Shown: one piece after another, positions 13,101 to 24,215 of the stretch | Layout: each line of letters starts with the position of its first letter | Numbering within the stretch: the first letter of the stretch is position 1 | NCBI RefSeq assembly: GCF_028389875.1 | Contig: NC_084678.1 | Location: 11,686,899 to 11,750,898, forward strand | Reading direction: 5' to 3' | DNA length: 64,000 bases | Source of the DNA: Rhea pennata | Lineage: Eukaryota; Chordata; Aves; Rheiformes; Rheidae | Program-made: the position numbers and the translations under genes | Notes under the pieces: model-generated | The model's input: the letters and a program-made list of their open reading frames with translations, nothing else | The model's database searches: none | What the model was told of the DNA's origin: nothing

Positions 13101-14843
13101 CAATCTGGCTTTCAGGCTGCTAAAACTATTCAATTTTTATGCATTTTTAAATTATTACTTACAGAATTAGAGAAGGGTGTTCCCCTCATTTTAGACTGTA
13201 TTAGCTAGGTAGCCTTTGTTTAAAGAGTGAAAACGTAGCAGTGTACCTAAACACTTTTTTTTTTATAGAACCAATACAAGCTTTGAACTCTAGATTCATT
13301 TCAAAAGATTTCTATTGTCCAGCTATCTATAAATTTGAAGATATTTCAGGAGGCTGAAAAGAACTGCTGTATTCAGAATCAGAGGGTGGAAGATGAAGTC
13401 CTAAGAGTAAAACACAAGAGAAAAGAAACAAAAATCATTCCTTGCCTCTATAAAATTCTCTCTGCATGAACCTTTATCATGAGAAGTATAATAATAAAAA
13501 GTCAGAATGGAAGGAGAGTAATTTAAGGGGGCAAAATTGCAGAGATTTCTGGCTACCCACCCAGTCATAACTAATATCATTGTCTAATTTGAATCGAAGT
13601 CGGACCAGTTTGGCGAAACACACGGATGCTTGTACAGAACCCTTACAGTACTTTTTAAAATGGGAACATATACAGATCCTACGCAGGGGAGGAAGGTGAT
13701 TCATTCCCTTCTACAGGAACAATATAGCTCAGGGTTTAGGAGCTGAAAGTTGAAAGACGAAAATATGAGGAGGAGATGGTACAATTATCACTGATTCAGC
13801 AAGGAAATGAACTTAATGATGTGAGATGTGCTTTCCCTTACCTTTCCCCTACCTATTCTCCTCTGACCTATGGCCCCAACTGCTGTCTGACTTAAAGATG
13901 GAATCAAAAAAACTGAACAGTGTAGGTGACAGTTGCATAGCAACTAAAAGGACAGAAAGGACTTTCTTGTTCAGCACACCAGGAGATTAAAAAGTAATGT
14001 TGACAATCTCAGCAGTGGGTTTGCTGTTTGAGTCCAAGGAAGAAAACAGAATACAGTAGAAAGATGCTGCTGCATCCTTGGTGTCAGATAAATGTTGTTT
14101 CTTTCTCAAAACTCTTGGAGAATAAACTAGGAAATGTAACACTAATCATGGGCTACAGAGCCCAAGACAAGAGATGAGAATGAGTATTACTCATTGATTT
14201 AAAATAGGAGATAATACTTTCTGTATAGAAATGTTCAGATGTGCCCCAGGAGCTCTTTGGCTAACCAAGACCCAGTAAAACCTAAGAACAAGTTAAAACA
14301 ACCAAAAACTTGACTGGTCCCACTCAGCTTGCATTATTCCTGCTACAAGCTCTGTAAGGCAGATGTCCTCTGAACAACAGTCATCAAGACCTGCTAGGGA
14401 AGAGTGTAAGGTCTTCCTTCAAGGCCTTCAATGGGAACAGCTACCCACAAAGCAAAATTTGGGGAGTACACATAGATGTCTCATATCCCTAACTTTCCAA
14501 TCTTCTCTTTACCAGGTTTTCATGGGGAAAGGAACTGGAGCAAATATTATTTCATTTTATATGTCCCAAGTTACAACAGTTGCCACAGATCTGCTCCCCT
14601 AAACAACACCAAGGGATTTTGCTCTCTAAGAAGTTGAGGATATGAATGTCTATCATTATTTTAATACATTTTAATAAATTGCCACTCTTGAGATGTAATG
14701 AAGTGATTACCAGGATGCAAATCCACTGCAGTACTATAGTGGATGTTAGAGCAGCTTTTCTATTTTGCACTGCAATGGACATGGTCAGCATGTATATCTC
14801 TGGAAAAGAAGTGGGAACTGACAGCTGATGGGCAGCAATTTAT

Positions 14844-14872
14844 TAGAATATATTATTGTAAAATATATTCTA
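14844..14872. repeat. AT-rich inverted repeat, 11-base arms
   Basis: TAGAATATATT and AATATATTCTA are perfect complements separated by 7 bases. A hairpin or cruciform is possible, but the stem is almost all A-T. Confidence 0.85.
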
Positions 14873-15320
14873 AATTTCAGATCATGTAGGTTTTCCAGCA
14901 CTGGACAGAGTAATCTTTAATACCTTTAGAAAGTAAGACCTAAGGTGTCACTGTCATTTATGCAAACACAGCTTCTTCCCATTTTTGTACAGACCTTAGA
15001 GTCAGTTTGAACTTATAATGAGATACATAGAGCTCTAGCTCACTATTTTTAGGACTTAATGGCAAAGCTAATAGAGCCATTAATCCACTTTGGTATATAG
15101 CATTCAATTTCCACTTCAAATTGCAGCTCAGCGCAAACGGTAGCTTGATTTCTGCCATCAGATACATTTGGAAGTTCATGATGCAGCACATTTAATGACT
15201 TCTTATTCTCATATTCAGCTCAAAGGTGGGAAAATCTGTGGCAGTCTTTTGAAACAATGACTAAATAAATCATATTTAGTCAATCTGGATGCTTCCCGTA
15301 AATATTGTATCTTGTATCAA

Positions 15321-15360
15321 AAGTCCAGTCCCTCAATCTAAGGTCCAGTCCCTCAATCTA
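15321..15360 (+). repeat. 20-base tandem duplication, two copies
   Basis: Two adjacent 20-base units differ at one position (AAGTCC... versus AGGTCC..., both ending CCCTCAATCTA). This suggests a recent local duplication. Confidence 0.95.
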
Positions 15361-18300
15361 ACTGCTATAACTAGATTTAAATAAGCATATTTTGCCATTC
15401 TGCTTCTCCAAGAAGCTTTTTGAAGTTAGACAAATATGCCCAAGTCTTTTACAATTTTTATATTCTTCCTACTGTATGTAAGTAAATTCCTTTTAATCAT
15501 AAGTTACAGAAAGACATGTATTTCTAGAAGAAAGAAGTCGCTGCCTTCTTATCCAAAAATGCCTGCAAAATTATTGCTAATTTTCCCTTGAAGGAAGATT
15601 CAGTTCAGATGTAAGCTCTGTTTTTATTTTTCCTTCAGTTATTTCTCCAGCTAACAGCTATTTATGGATCAAAACATTATATCCACAATAATAAATTATA
15701 TTATATGATTTACTCATCCTTGATACAAATTATGACTCAGTTCTGCCTTTGCACTGAAGAGATGCTTTTTTTTTTCCACTACCCTAAAAACAACAGTACA
15801 GTACATTATGTGACCAACCAAACGGAGAAGACAGGATTGTGCTTTAAATGGCAAACACGCTCTTGTGCATCATTTCATTTCTGTGTGCCTAAAACCTAAG
15901 TGTCCTACACTAGCAGGTGATCCGGAGCCAAGCCCGGGAAGCTCTACCTCGCCCTTGGAAACTAAAGGGCCGGCACTCTCCTCCAAGCATGAGAGCTCTG
16001 CCTTCGATTCCGCCCTGGCCTGAGAGGACACAGCCTCCATCTGCCACTTCACAAGCAAGTACCTGAGGACACAGCTGGCAGAGAGATACATCTCAGCCAT
16101 TCCTTCACAGCTGGGCTCCTCCTCAGTTGGAAACACAACATTTATTTGGCCAGGAGAGGAAGTAAGAGTCTGAAATGTAGCAATTAAAGTTCTTACCTGG
16201 GAAAGGGTCTTGTTTCAGGTAGATAGAATATATTAACTTTTCCAGAACACAGCATTCCTCACTTTCACCTAGCGGTGTCCATGCCAATTAAAGGCAGACG
16301 AAGAATCTTTATATCACTATCATCAGTGTGCTCCACCTGCTCGAGAGCAGTGGCAAACAGATAACTGAGGTTCACTGAACAAAATAAACCAATAACTGCT
16401 CCAGGCATCACTGCACTAAATACAGCAGTAACTGCTCTAGGCACAAAATGCGGCACTTGAAAGGGGGTACTATCTTTTCCTTGCCATAAGACTAGAGGGT
16501 TGGGTGAGAAAGTTTATTGGTTTAGCTATTTGCTTTGAAAAACGTCAATGAGAATTTAGGGAGAGACTTTGACAAAACAAAAGTAGGATGTAAGATGTTA
16601 GCTGGACAATTTGCTAGACAAGTCCTCAGCTTATTTTGCAGATTAAAATTCCTGCACATGAATACTGTCCTTGTAAAGCTATCCTCCAGAGCTGAAAGAG
16701 ATTTGTTGCCACTTGAATTACGACGTATGGTAATAATTCTATTGGCACAAAATGAAATTGGCCATCTAACTGAAAAAGATTTGTGACTTTCTGGACTAAC
16801 AATCCTGTAATAGAAACCTCACGTATTAGTATATGTAACATTGTATCATTTTGATTCTAAAATCTGTCTGGGAAAACATCAGTCATAAAGTATACAAACA
16901 TGAGTGAGTACTTTCAAAAAATCAGATTAAGAAAATTCACTACAGGAAGACAGTGTGAGTGAACAATGTGCAAATAAAATCTATCTTAGGCTTGCCTGTC
17001 AATATATGATAATTGAAAATTTCCCTGGTGCTGTATAATAAAATCAGTACAGGTCCAGGTAAAATCAGTTGTAGTGGGTCCTTATGAGAAAAAGCAGCTG
17101 CTGGGGGGAAAGGATGGATTATTTTTTAAGGAGTAAATAAAGGTAAAAGCACATGGAAGTTTAATTTCTCTAGTAGAGATATCTAGCTGGGTAGTTCTCT
17201 AAGTAAGGGTGCCCAAGGTGCTCAGACCTGCTGCAATATTGGAGATAGACTCAGTAACCCAGTAACTGACTGGGTCAGACTGACTTATCCCACAGCTCTG
17301 TATCATAGGAGCTGCTCTTGATGGTCTAAAAGAATCTTTGTTAAATAAACCTGATATTACAGCAGTTCCTTGTATTGTTCCTAATATTTGCTCTTAGGAA
17401 AGTCCTTTAACTTTTCATAGATTTTTTAAGTAGGATAAGAAGGTTCCAGTGCAACTAGGTCAGAAGGAAAGAATATATCAGAAAACTAGGTATGTTACTG
17501 GGGAAACCAATGTCAAAGTAATTGCAAGCTTCCATTCTCAGGAACGGAGTATTTTCAAAAAAATAAATAACCAGGACAATTGAAATGAAGGACTCTGCTC
17601 TTGAAGTGACTGTTGCCAGAGGTGGTTCAGGAGGTGAATTCAGCTACAAATTAACTTCCATGTAACTGTTTCCATAACCAACTCTGGCTCTGGCCCTCTT
17701 GGAACGACCATTCCCTCTTGGTTTAACATAGTAAACTTCAGACAGAAAAAGGAAAGATTACCTGGCAAGGGCTGGTTGAGCCTCTAGGCAGACCTTCAGC
17801 AGGGCAGAAGGGTCATAACAGGGAGAGGGAGCACGATACGGAAACTCACACTTCCTTCCCTTCCAGCCACTGCTTCACTCGTGGGCATGGGACTCGGGAA
17901 CCAAAACAAACGAAAAACCCAAGCCCATTGTAGCAATGAATTGAATCCCTCGGAGTTTTCATCTGATGAAATCAACAGCACCTAGTTACCTTGTAGAGCA
18001 TCTCAGCAACAGTCATGGGTGGGTTTTTGTTTGTTTTTTTTTAAAACCCACTTCCCATCTGCGCTACAGCTCACTCTCAGGTTGTTGTTTTTAAGGGTAA
18101 GGTCCAAAGTCCGAGTGACTCCCTCAAGGAAAGTATTGTCTGGGAGCAAGGTTCAGCCAGCTCTTTTGAGCTGGACAAGAAGAGCTCTGCTTCTGGGTAG
18201 ATGAAGTACATATAAGGATGGTAGGCACACATCTGACAGCACCTTCACTAGGTCAGGCATAAAGTTTTGCTGGATGAAAATTCCACCTTTTGGACAATTG

Positions 18301-18484
18301 TAAAGGAAACCGATCATATTTTTCATCTGTAGAGGGCGCCAGACAGTTTTAGATCTGATCGGGGACACAGTCATGGGGATGCTCAACCTGCTGTTTGTAG
18401 CTGTCAGTCAAAAAGGTGCTCACTCTCTAATGGCCACTGCACTGCACAGAGGGTTAAGTAGGAGTTGTTATTCTTTCATGAATG

Positions 18485-18490
18485 TATAAA
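18485..18490 (+). promoter_or_regulatory. Possible TATA box upstream of MC3R
   Basis: A TATAAA hexamer lies 455 bases before the MC3R start codon. If used, transcription would begin near 18,515 and give an unspliced 5' UTR of about 430 bases. The hexamer is common in AT-rich DNA and no CpG island accompanies it, so this is only a candidate. Confidence 0.2.
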
Positions 18491-18850
18491 TCCCTTGATT
18501 CTTTTTTTCCTTCTTGCCACTGAAATAGCAAGAGAGATTTCACTGAGCTGCGACATACTTGCAGCAAACCTGCACTGGCCCCAGCTCACTGTGTCAGATA
18601 AGAAAATTACCTGCTTTTAATCAACAGGAGAACCAGAACCAGTAATGTGCTGCTAGTGTTTTTTCACTTCAGAGAAAACTGTTTAAGCCTACCAAATTTG
18701 CAGATCACTTTGTTCTAAGGGAAAAGAGCAGCCTCTGACTGACACAAAATCCACTGTGAATGAAGATTTCATGTTTCTACTTGCAAAAGCAACTAAAGGA
18801 AAGTCCTGCTTGGTTCTGTTCCCTGTGCACAGTGACAACTTGGAAGAACT

Positions 18851-18908
18851 TCTTTTCTCCTTTTGTCTTTTTTTTTTTCTTTTTTTTTTAATCTTGTGCT
18901 CTCCCAAG
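18851..18908 (+). promoter_or_regulatory. Candidate 3' splice acceptor in the MC3R 5' leader
   Basis: A very long pyrimidine tract (about 18,851-18,905, mostly T) ends in CCCAAG, with AG at 18,907-18,908. The MC3R ATG follows 36 bases later. This is the form of a strong vertebrate splice acceptor. If used, it would join a distant non-coding 5' exon to the coding exon and remove the two upstream in-frame ATGs. I saw no strong donor between the possible TATA box and this point, so the donor would have to lie further upstream. The tract may equally be a plain T-rich repeat. Confidence 0.35.
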
Positions 18909-18944
18909 TCCACAATTGCTTGTGAGTTCAAGTGCTTGCTGCAA

Positions 18945-19922
18945 ATGAATACTACTCACTTCGCACTTTCATTTCAGCCTGTGCTGCTTAATGTCACTGA
19001 AGACTTCAATGACTTGATTCTCAACAACAGAAGCAGTGATGGATTTTGTGAGCAAGTCTTCATAAAAGCCGAGGTCTTCTTGACTTTAGGAATCATCAGC
19101 CTACTGGAAAATATCCTCGTCATTCTTGCAGTGCTGAAGAATGGAAACCTACACTCTCCCATGTACTTCTTCCTTTGTAGTTTGGCTGTGGCAGATATGT
19201 TAGTGAGCATGTCAAATGCTCTGGAGACTATTATGATCGCAATTCTGAGCAATGGCTATTTGATCATTGATGACCATTTTATTCAGCATATGGACAATGT
19301 TTTTGACTCAATGATTTGTATTTCTTTGGTAGCTTCAATTTGTAACCTCTTGGTTATAGCCATTGACAGGTACATAACTATTTTCTATGCTCTCCGTTAC
19401 CACAGTATCATGACTGTGAAGAAAGCTTTAACCCTGATTGTGGTCATTTGGATTGCTTGTATTATCTGTGGCATCATATTCATTGCCTACTCAGAAAGCA
19501 AAACTGTCATTGTCTGTCTCATCACCATGTTCTTTACCATGCTCTTTCTCATGGCCTCCCTTTACGTTCACATGTTCTTGTTTGCACGCCTGCACGTTAA
19601 GCGGATTGCAGCCCTGCCTGTGGATGGGGTGCCCTACCAGCGCACCTGCATGAAGGGAGCCGTGACAATCACTATATTACTTGGGGTCTTCATTGTTTGC
19701 TGGGCACCCTTCTTCCTTCACCTCATTCTCATCATTTCATGCCCAATGAACCCCTATTGTGTCTGCTACACTTCACACTTCAATACCTATCTGGTCTTGA
19801 TAATGTGCAACTCCGTAATTGACCCACTCATTTATGCTTTCCGGAGTCTGGAGATGAGAAAGACTTTCAAAGAAATAGTGTGTTGCTGTTATGGCATGAG
19901 CATGGGACAGTGCATGTTGTAA
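18945..19922 (+). CDS. MC3R: Melanocortin receptor 3, complete single coding exon, 325 aa
   Basis: Class A GPCR for melanocortin peptides (alpha-, beta- and gamma-MSH, ACTH). It couples through Gs to cAMP at the plasma membrane, and in vertebrates it acts in hypothalamic control of energy balance and growth. Visible features: N-glycosylation sequons at N2, N16 and N28; seven hydrophobic segments from about residue 42 to 300; ligand/calcium-pocket acidic residues E94, D117 and D121; DRY at 141-143; CWAP at 252-255 with H259; the melanocortin-type DPLIY at 293-297; and a cysteine-rich tail (C313-C315) suited to palmitoylation. MC3R rather than MC4R or MC5R is chosen from overall similarity as I recall it, for example the third-loop stretch HVKRIAALP, and from the FAM210B neighbour downstream. 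The start at 18,945 gives 325 aa, close to the 323 aa of human MC3R. The frame stays open upstream to ATGs at 18,756 and 18,771, but that extension has no receptor character. The start context is weak (C at -3). No frameshift or premature stop is seen. Confidence 0.96.
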   Translation: MNTTHFALSFQPVLLNVTEDFNDLILNNRSSDGFCEQVFIKAEVFLTLGIISLLENILVILAVLKNGNLHSPMYFFLCSLAVADMLVSMSNALETIMIAILSNGYLIIDDHFIQHMDNVFDSMICISLVASICNLLVIAIDRYITIFYALRYHSIMTVKKALTLIVVIWIACIICGIIFIAYSESKTVIVCLITMFFTMLFLMASLYVHMFLFARLHVKRIAALPVDGVPYQRTCMKGAVTITILLGVFIVCWAPFFLHLILIISCPMNPYCVCYTSHFNTYLVLIMCNSVIDPLIYAFRSLEMRKTFKEIVCCCYGMSMGQCML

Positions 19923-21976
19923 ACAGCTGCCTTTTGTGTTGATACAGAAAGAGAATGCATACAGTGAGAATATTATATGTATTCATGTATCTATATACAC
20001 AGCAGCTCCATTTTAAAAGTAATGCATGAAGGAAGGGCAGAGGAAAAAAAATCTTTTACTTGATGCCTTGATTTATATTTTTCAGAATGAAAACCAGATT
20101 CAGCTGAATGATTTGAAGTTATTTAAATAGTTCTAACAGAAGCGAAATCAGAGTAGCTTGCAAAATAGATCAAAAAACTAGTTTCTTGGAAAAATGAATC
20201 CTGAAAGTGAATGATAACTTAGAGAGACTTGAATGATAATCTTTACCCTTCATCAGTACCTGTTGCTTTATCTTTGTGCCATAGAAGTCAGTGTTTTCTA
20301 AAAGATTCCATTTGTAATACCTTTGGAAAGATATTCGTTTGTAAAACAAGTCAAAATACTGATAGCTAACAGCACTGCTCTGTAGTCATTCCTGTGCCTT
20401 CACCTTTTAATGAATAGACTGACACTTGTGCTGCTTGCTATAAAGAAGACTGTGAAAATATTTAAATGGTGAAAGCAAACATTTTCCTGCACTGAAATAT
20501 TCTTTCAGCAGACGTCAACTAAGTGAAAAGAAACAGTCGAAGTGATAGTGTAACTTAAGCAGTTGACTGATAGAAGTGAGTCACCTGAAGAAGCCATTTA
20601 CATCCCCTGTGACATATGAGCATTACAGCCTCAAAAGTTATGTTTTCGTTGTGATGCACTGATCAATGTAGTTTTTTGTATATTAATAACTAATTAAGCA
20701 TAGAAATCACCTTTTGATAAATATTTACCAATAAGGCTCATCCCTAGAAAATTTTGAAGACTACACAGAACAGAACCCAGGAAATAGATAAAACGCAAAA
20801 TAGTTTAAATTTAGTTTTGTGCTAAGCTGCACAGAATCTTTAGAGATAGCCATATGGCTAAGTTTTCAAGTTAGTTAGTTGTATATAGTACAATGTACAG
20901 GCAGCATACACAGACTATGCCACACTAGGAAAACTGTAGGCCACTCTAAAGGTGACTTAGTACCCCTTTAGTATCTCACTTTTGAAGAAAGAAAGTAAAG
21001 GTAGTAACCTGAAGCCCTCAGAAAAATCAAATGTTGTCTATCATTTTCAAACATCTAAAAGATCTCTAGAATTCTTTTCATTTGAGTGGAGTAACTAGCT
21101 TATTATTTCTGGGGCACCCTTCTGTCAGATGTGGAACAGTCCCCTAGGCAGAGCTAGTCTAGCCTGCCTCTAGTCCAGCCTGGAAAAATTCTATGTTGAT
21201 GATATTTTACTGCTACTAGCACCAGAACCCAGCTCTCGTTGACCAGGGGGAAGAGATGCCCTACAGTGTGCAAACGCTGGCTGACAATATTTTTGTGGTT
21301 GTGTTATATCTCAGCATCCTATGACCTGTGATCACTAGGGAATTAGATAACTTCCCAGTCCCATGGGGTGTACAATTTTCATGCTGCCAAGCACCACATC
21401 CTCACAGGCTCAGATGACCTAATAAGCTGCTCCTACACAAAGCAGCAGCTCCCAGCATCCATGTCTGCTCACCTTATTCCCCAACACATTGCTGTCCAAA
21501 ACAAAGTTGTCCCACATTCCAGATCAAGATCATAGAACAGAGAAAATCCCAACAACTGGCAGTAAGCTAATACAGAGTTGCTTTCAAGCCCATTCGTGTC
21601 TTACAAATCATAGTTTGGCAGCCCCCGACAAAGTATTAAGATACTCTTTTGTTAGCTCAGTTTGTCTTGCTTTTGTGATGCCTGATGTGGCACATTAATG
21701 AAACAAGTCATCATAGGAAACCACACAAGCAACCTTTCTTAGAGTATGGAAATACTGTACCTACTTGTTGCAAAAAAAACTTACCTGTTTTCTATGTTAT
21801 GTACCTTTACTTTCTAGAGCATGGTTTACCATGATATTCTGCCTCAGGTTATTGTGTATTTAGCTATTATTGTACTCAATATTCTATTTATCTCTCTTTT
21901 TAAAAGTGATTTTAGATGGGACTTTGATTCATGCTGCACTTTGCCTTTAAGTAAAAAAAAAAAAATACATCTGTTG

Positions 21977-21982
21977 AATAAA
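21977..21982 (+). terminator. Candidate MC3R polyadenylation signal
   Basis: This is the first canonical AATAAA that I found downstream of the MC3R stop, about 2.05 kb away. A variant hexamer closer to the stop could be used instead, so the true transcript end is not fixed by sequence. Confidence 0.25.
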
Positions 21983-23301
21983 ATAATCTGAAAATATTGC
22001 TTAGAATTCTGTTTACTTCTATCAGAGCACCATGCCATGTCAAACCATGTATAGCCAAATACACAGTAGTAGCAATGAAGATCAACATGGGCAAAGACCT
22101 ACTAATTCTTCATGCTTTCACAAAGGTACACAGAAATTAGCATGGTGGGGGCCAGGGGGAGGAGAGGGAGATGGACTTTTCCATCCCAATGAAATCATGA
22201 TGGAAAGAGGATCCATAAAATCCCTGAGATCTCTCTTCCATTGCTTCTGGAATCAACTAGAGGTGTGGCTCCTCTCCACAAATAACCCACAGCGAACATG
22301 GGTTTGTCCAGCCCTAACTACAAATTCCCAGCTCTAACTCATGCTTTGGAAATTCAAGGTTCAGTCTCCTACACATAACCAGAATGGTAGCAGTCACAAG
22401 CCCCCTCTTTCATGAAAGAAGAAAAACAGCTTCCATGGGACTGAACCCCAGAATAAGAGTAGTAATAGCTACATTTCCAGATCTATCAGTGAAGAGAAGA
22501 ATAGGACTGCAATATCAGTAAATATCATTAAAATCAATTGCTTTGGGCCAGGTTTTAATGCTACTCTGAGGAGAAAGGAGACAGGAACTGGCTTTCAGCC
22601 ATCTTCACTCCTCGGAGGCAGGGCTGAAGTTCAAGTTGGGACTCTGAAGGAAGCACAAGGACTATAACATCAGCAGAAGTTCCCAAAGAGAGTATCATTT
22701 CCCAGGATTGCACCCTATAGATATGTTTACACTGCAGAATAAAGATGTGACTGCAATACATGCTAGTACAGGGCAACAGCCCCTCAACACATGCTAGCCA
22801 CTAGAGCACGTGTTCATCTGCTGAGAATCTGCCTCTATTTACAACTGCAGTGAAATGTGAACACTTGCAGAGTTGTTACTAGGAAGAACAGTGTATGATT
22901 TGCTTAGGAATAGAAATGCTTCCTCCTTCGTAAGAATGCTGGGCTGAATAAGAAGATATATGCAGTTTCACCTTAGAAAGTAAGAGAAATAGTAAACTGG
23001 GAAAATATCCCTTTCATTTAAAGATGCCGCATATTGATTTATTGATTTGGTTTTCTGCAAGAAAAACAGGTTGTTCATCTGTAGTACTGTATCTTTCATG
23101 TTGACTATCATTTACTCAAAGATTTGTTAAAAAAAACTCCTGTTTTCATACAAATATTTGGATTGTCAGTAGCATGAGTTATCATGCTAAGTTGACTCCA
23201 TTCAACATATTCTGCAGTTACTAGTCTTGCTTCTTTCATATAATATTCAGCACTCTGAATGCAATTTTTCCATTAAAAGCATTATTTTAATGAATAAATA
23301 A

Positions 23302-23375
23302 CAAAACTCAGGCATAGAAATCTGCAGTCAACCAAGGTCATGCTGCAGGTCAGCAATAGGGCCATTGCTACAAAT
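23302..23375 (-). mobile_element. MIR-like SINE relic (minus orientation)
   Basis: Read on the plus strand, this resembles the reverse complement of the MIR core as I recall it: AACTCAGGCATAGAAA stands for the MIR AACTGAGGCACAGAGA, followed by CCAAGGTCA and, later, a CAATAGGGCC-like piece. It is strongly diverged. Old MIR-related copies are present but rare in bird genomes. Confidence 0.4.
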
Positions 23376-24157
23376 AACTTGACTACCTGAGTTTAAACCT
23401 GCTCAATGAAGTAAGATGCTTCTACTGGTGAAGCTCAGTTTGGGATTAGAGCTAGCCAATTGCTTTGGTAGCTACACCTAAATCCTTACGTTGATTGTTA
23501 AGCTCACCCACAAACGAATATCTCTTCATAATGTACATGGGAAACCCCCTTTGCTGGGCAGCCCAGCCCAATTTCAGTTTCAAACCAATCTCAGTTCCAT
23601 ACCTCCCAATACGATAGAAAGCTGGGTGATCTGGGCATAGACATCCAGCACGGGTGCAGCAGATACAGCAATTCATTAACACCTTGTTCATCTCTTCCTT
23701 ACTCTGCTGCGCAAAACCAGTGGCAAACTGCATTTAGACTGATTGATATAAGGCACAAATGTGGACAGATCAGTTGGCTACAGGACAGGGGCAGGAAAAG
23801 GTTCACACACCTTAGATTGGCTATAGACAACCTCAAGGTCAGCTCCAGGTGTCGTTGTAAAGATTGCTATGGAGCCACATCAGGTTCCTAGACATTCTCT
23901 TCTCAGAAGAACTCTGGGTACAGGTGTAAATTTACCTCTGTATTACAACTCTAATACAACAGCCGTGTTCAAAAGGCTTTTGGGTAGAAGACAGAAAAAA
24001 AAAACAAAGCTTTCAAAGAACATTGAAAAGATTAGCTAATAAAATCCTGCCCATATATCTTTGTGAAGAACATTCAGATGCGCTGTCCTGCTCAAAGATT
24101 AAAACTTTAAAGGTTAAAATATGACCCTTTTAAGTGGTTCAATTAATTATGCACACT

Positions 24158-24215
24158 AAGTGGACAGAGGCATAGAGCAAGGAAGATGAAGCAAATTCTT
24201 AAGGTCAGAGCTATG
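24158..24215 (-). mobile_element. Possible second MIR-like relic
   Basis: GGACAGAGGCATAGAGCAAG followed about 25 bases later by TTAAGGTCAGAGCTAT has the same order of blocks as the MIR relic at 23.3 kb. The match is weaker and may be chance. Confidence 0.25.

Larger units (their letters stand above)
6715..18484. other. Gene-poor DNA upstream of MC3R
   Basis: Apart from the tracts and relics listed separately, I see no gene. Open frames up to 126 codons show no domain, no splice structure and ordinary AT-rich composition. A modestly GC-richer patch lies at about 15,905-16,120. MC3R enhancers could lie here but cannot be recognised by eye. Confidence 0.7.

Noticed and set aside
18756..18944. 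63-residue N-terminal extension of MC3R
   Set aside because: Hydrophobic Phe/Leu run arises from the T-rich tract; the downstream ATG gives the family's normal length and N-glycosylated N-terminus. Kept as a finding, not as the call.
23452..23733. 93-codon minus-strand frame with several cysteines
   Set aside because: No known zinc-binding spacing or family match, and nothing around it suggests an exon.
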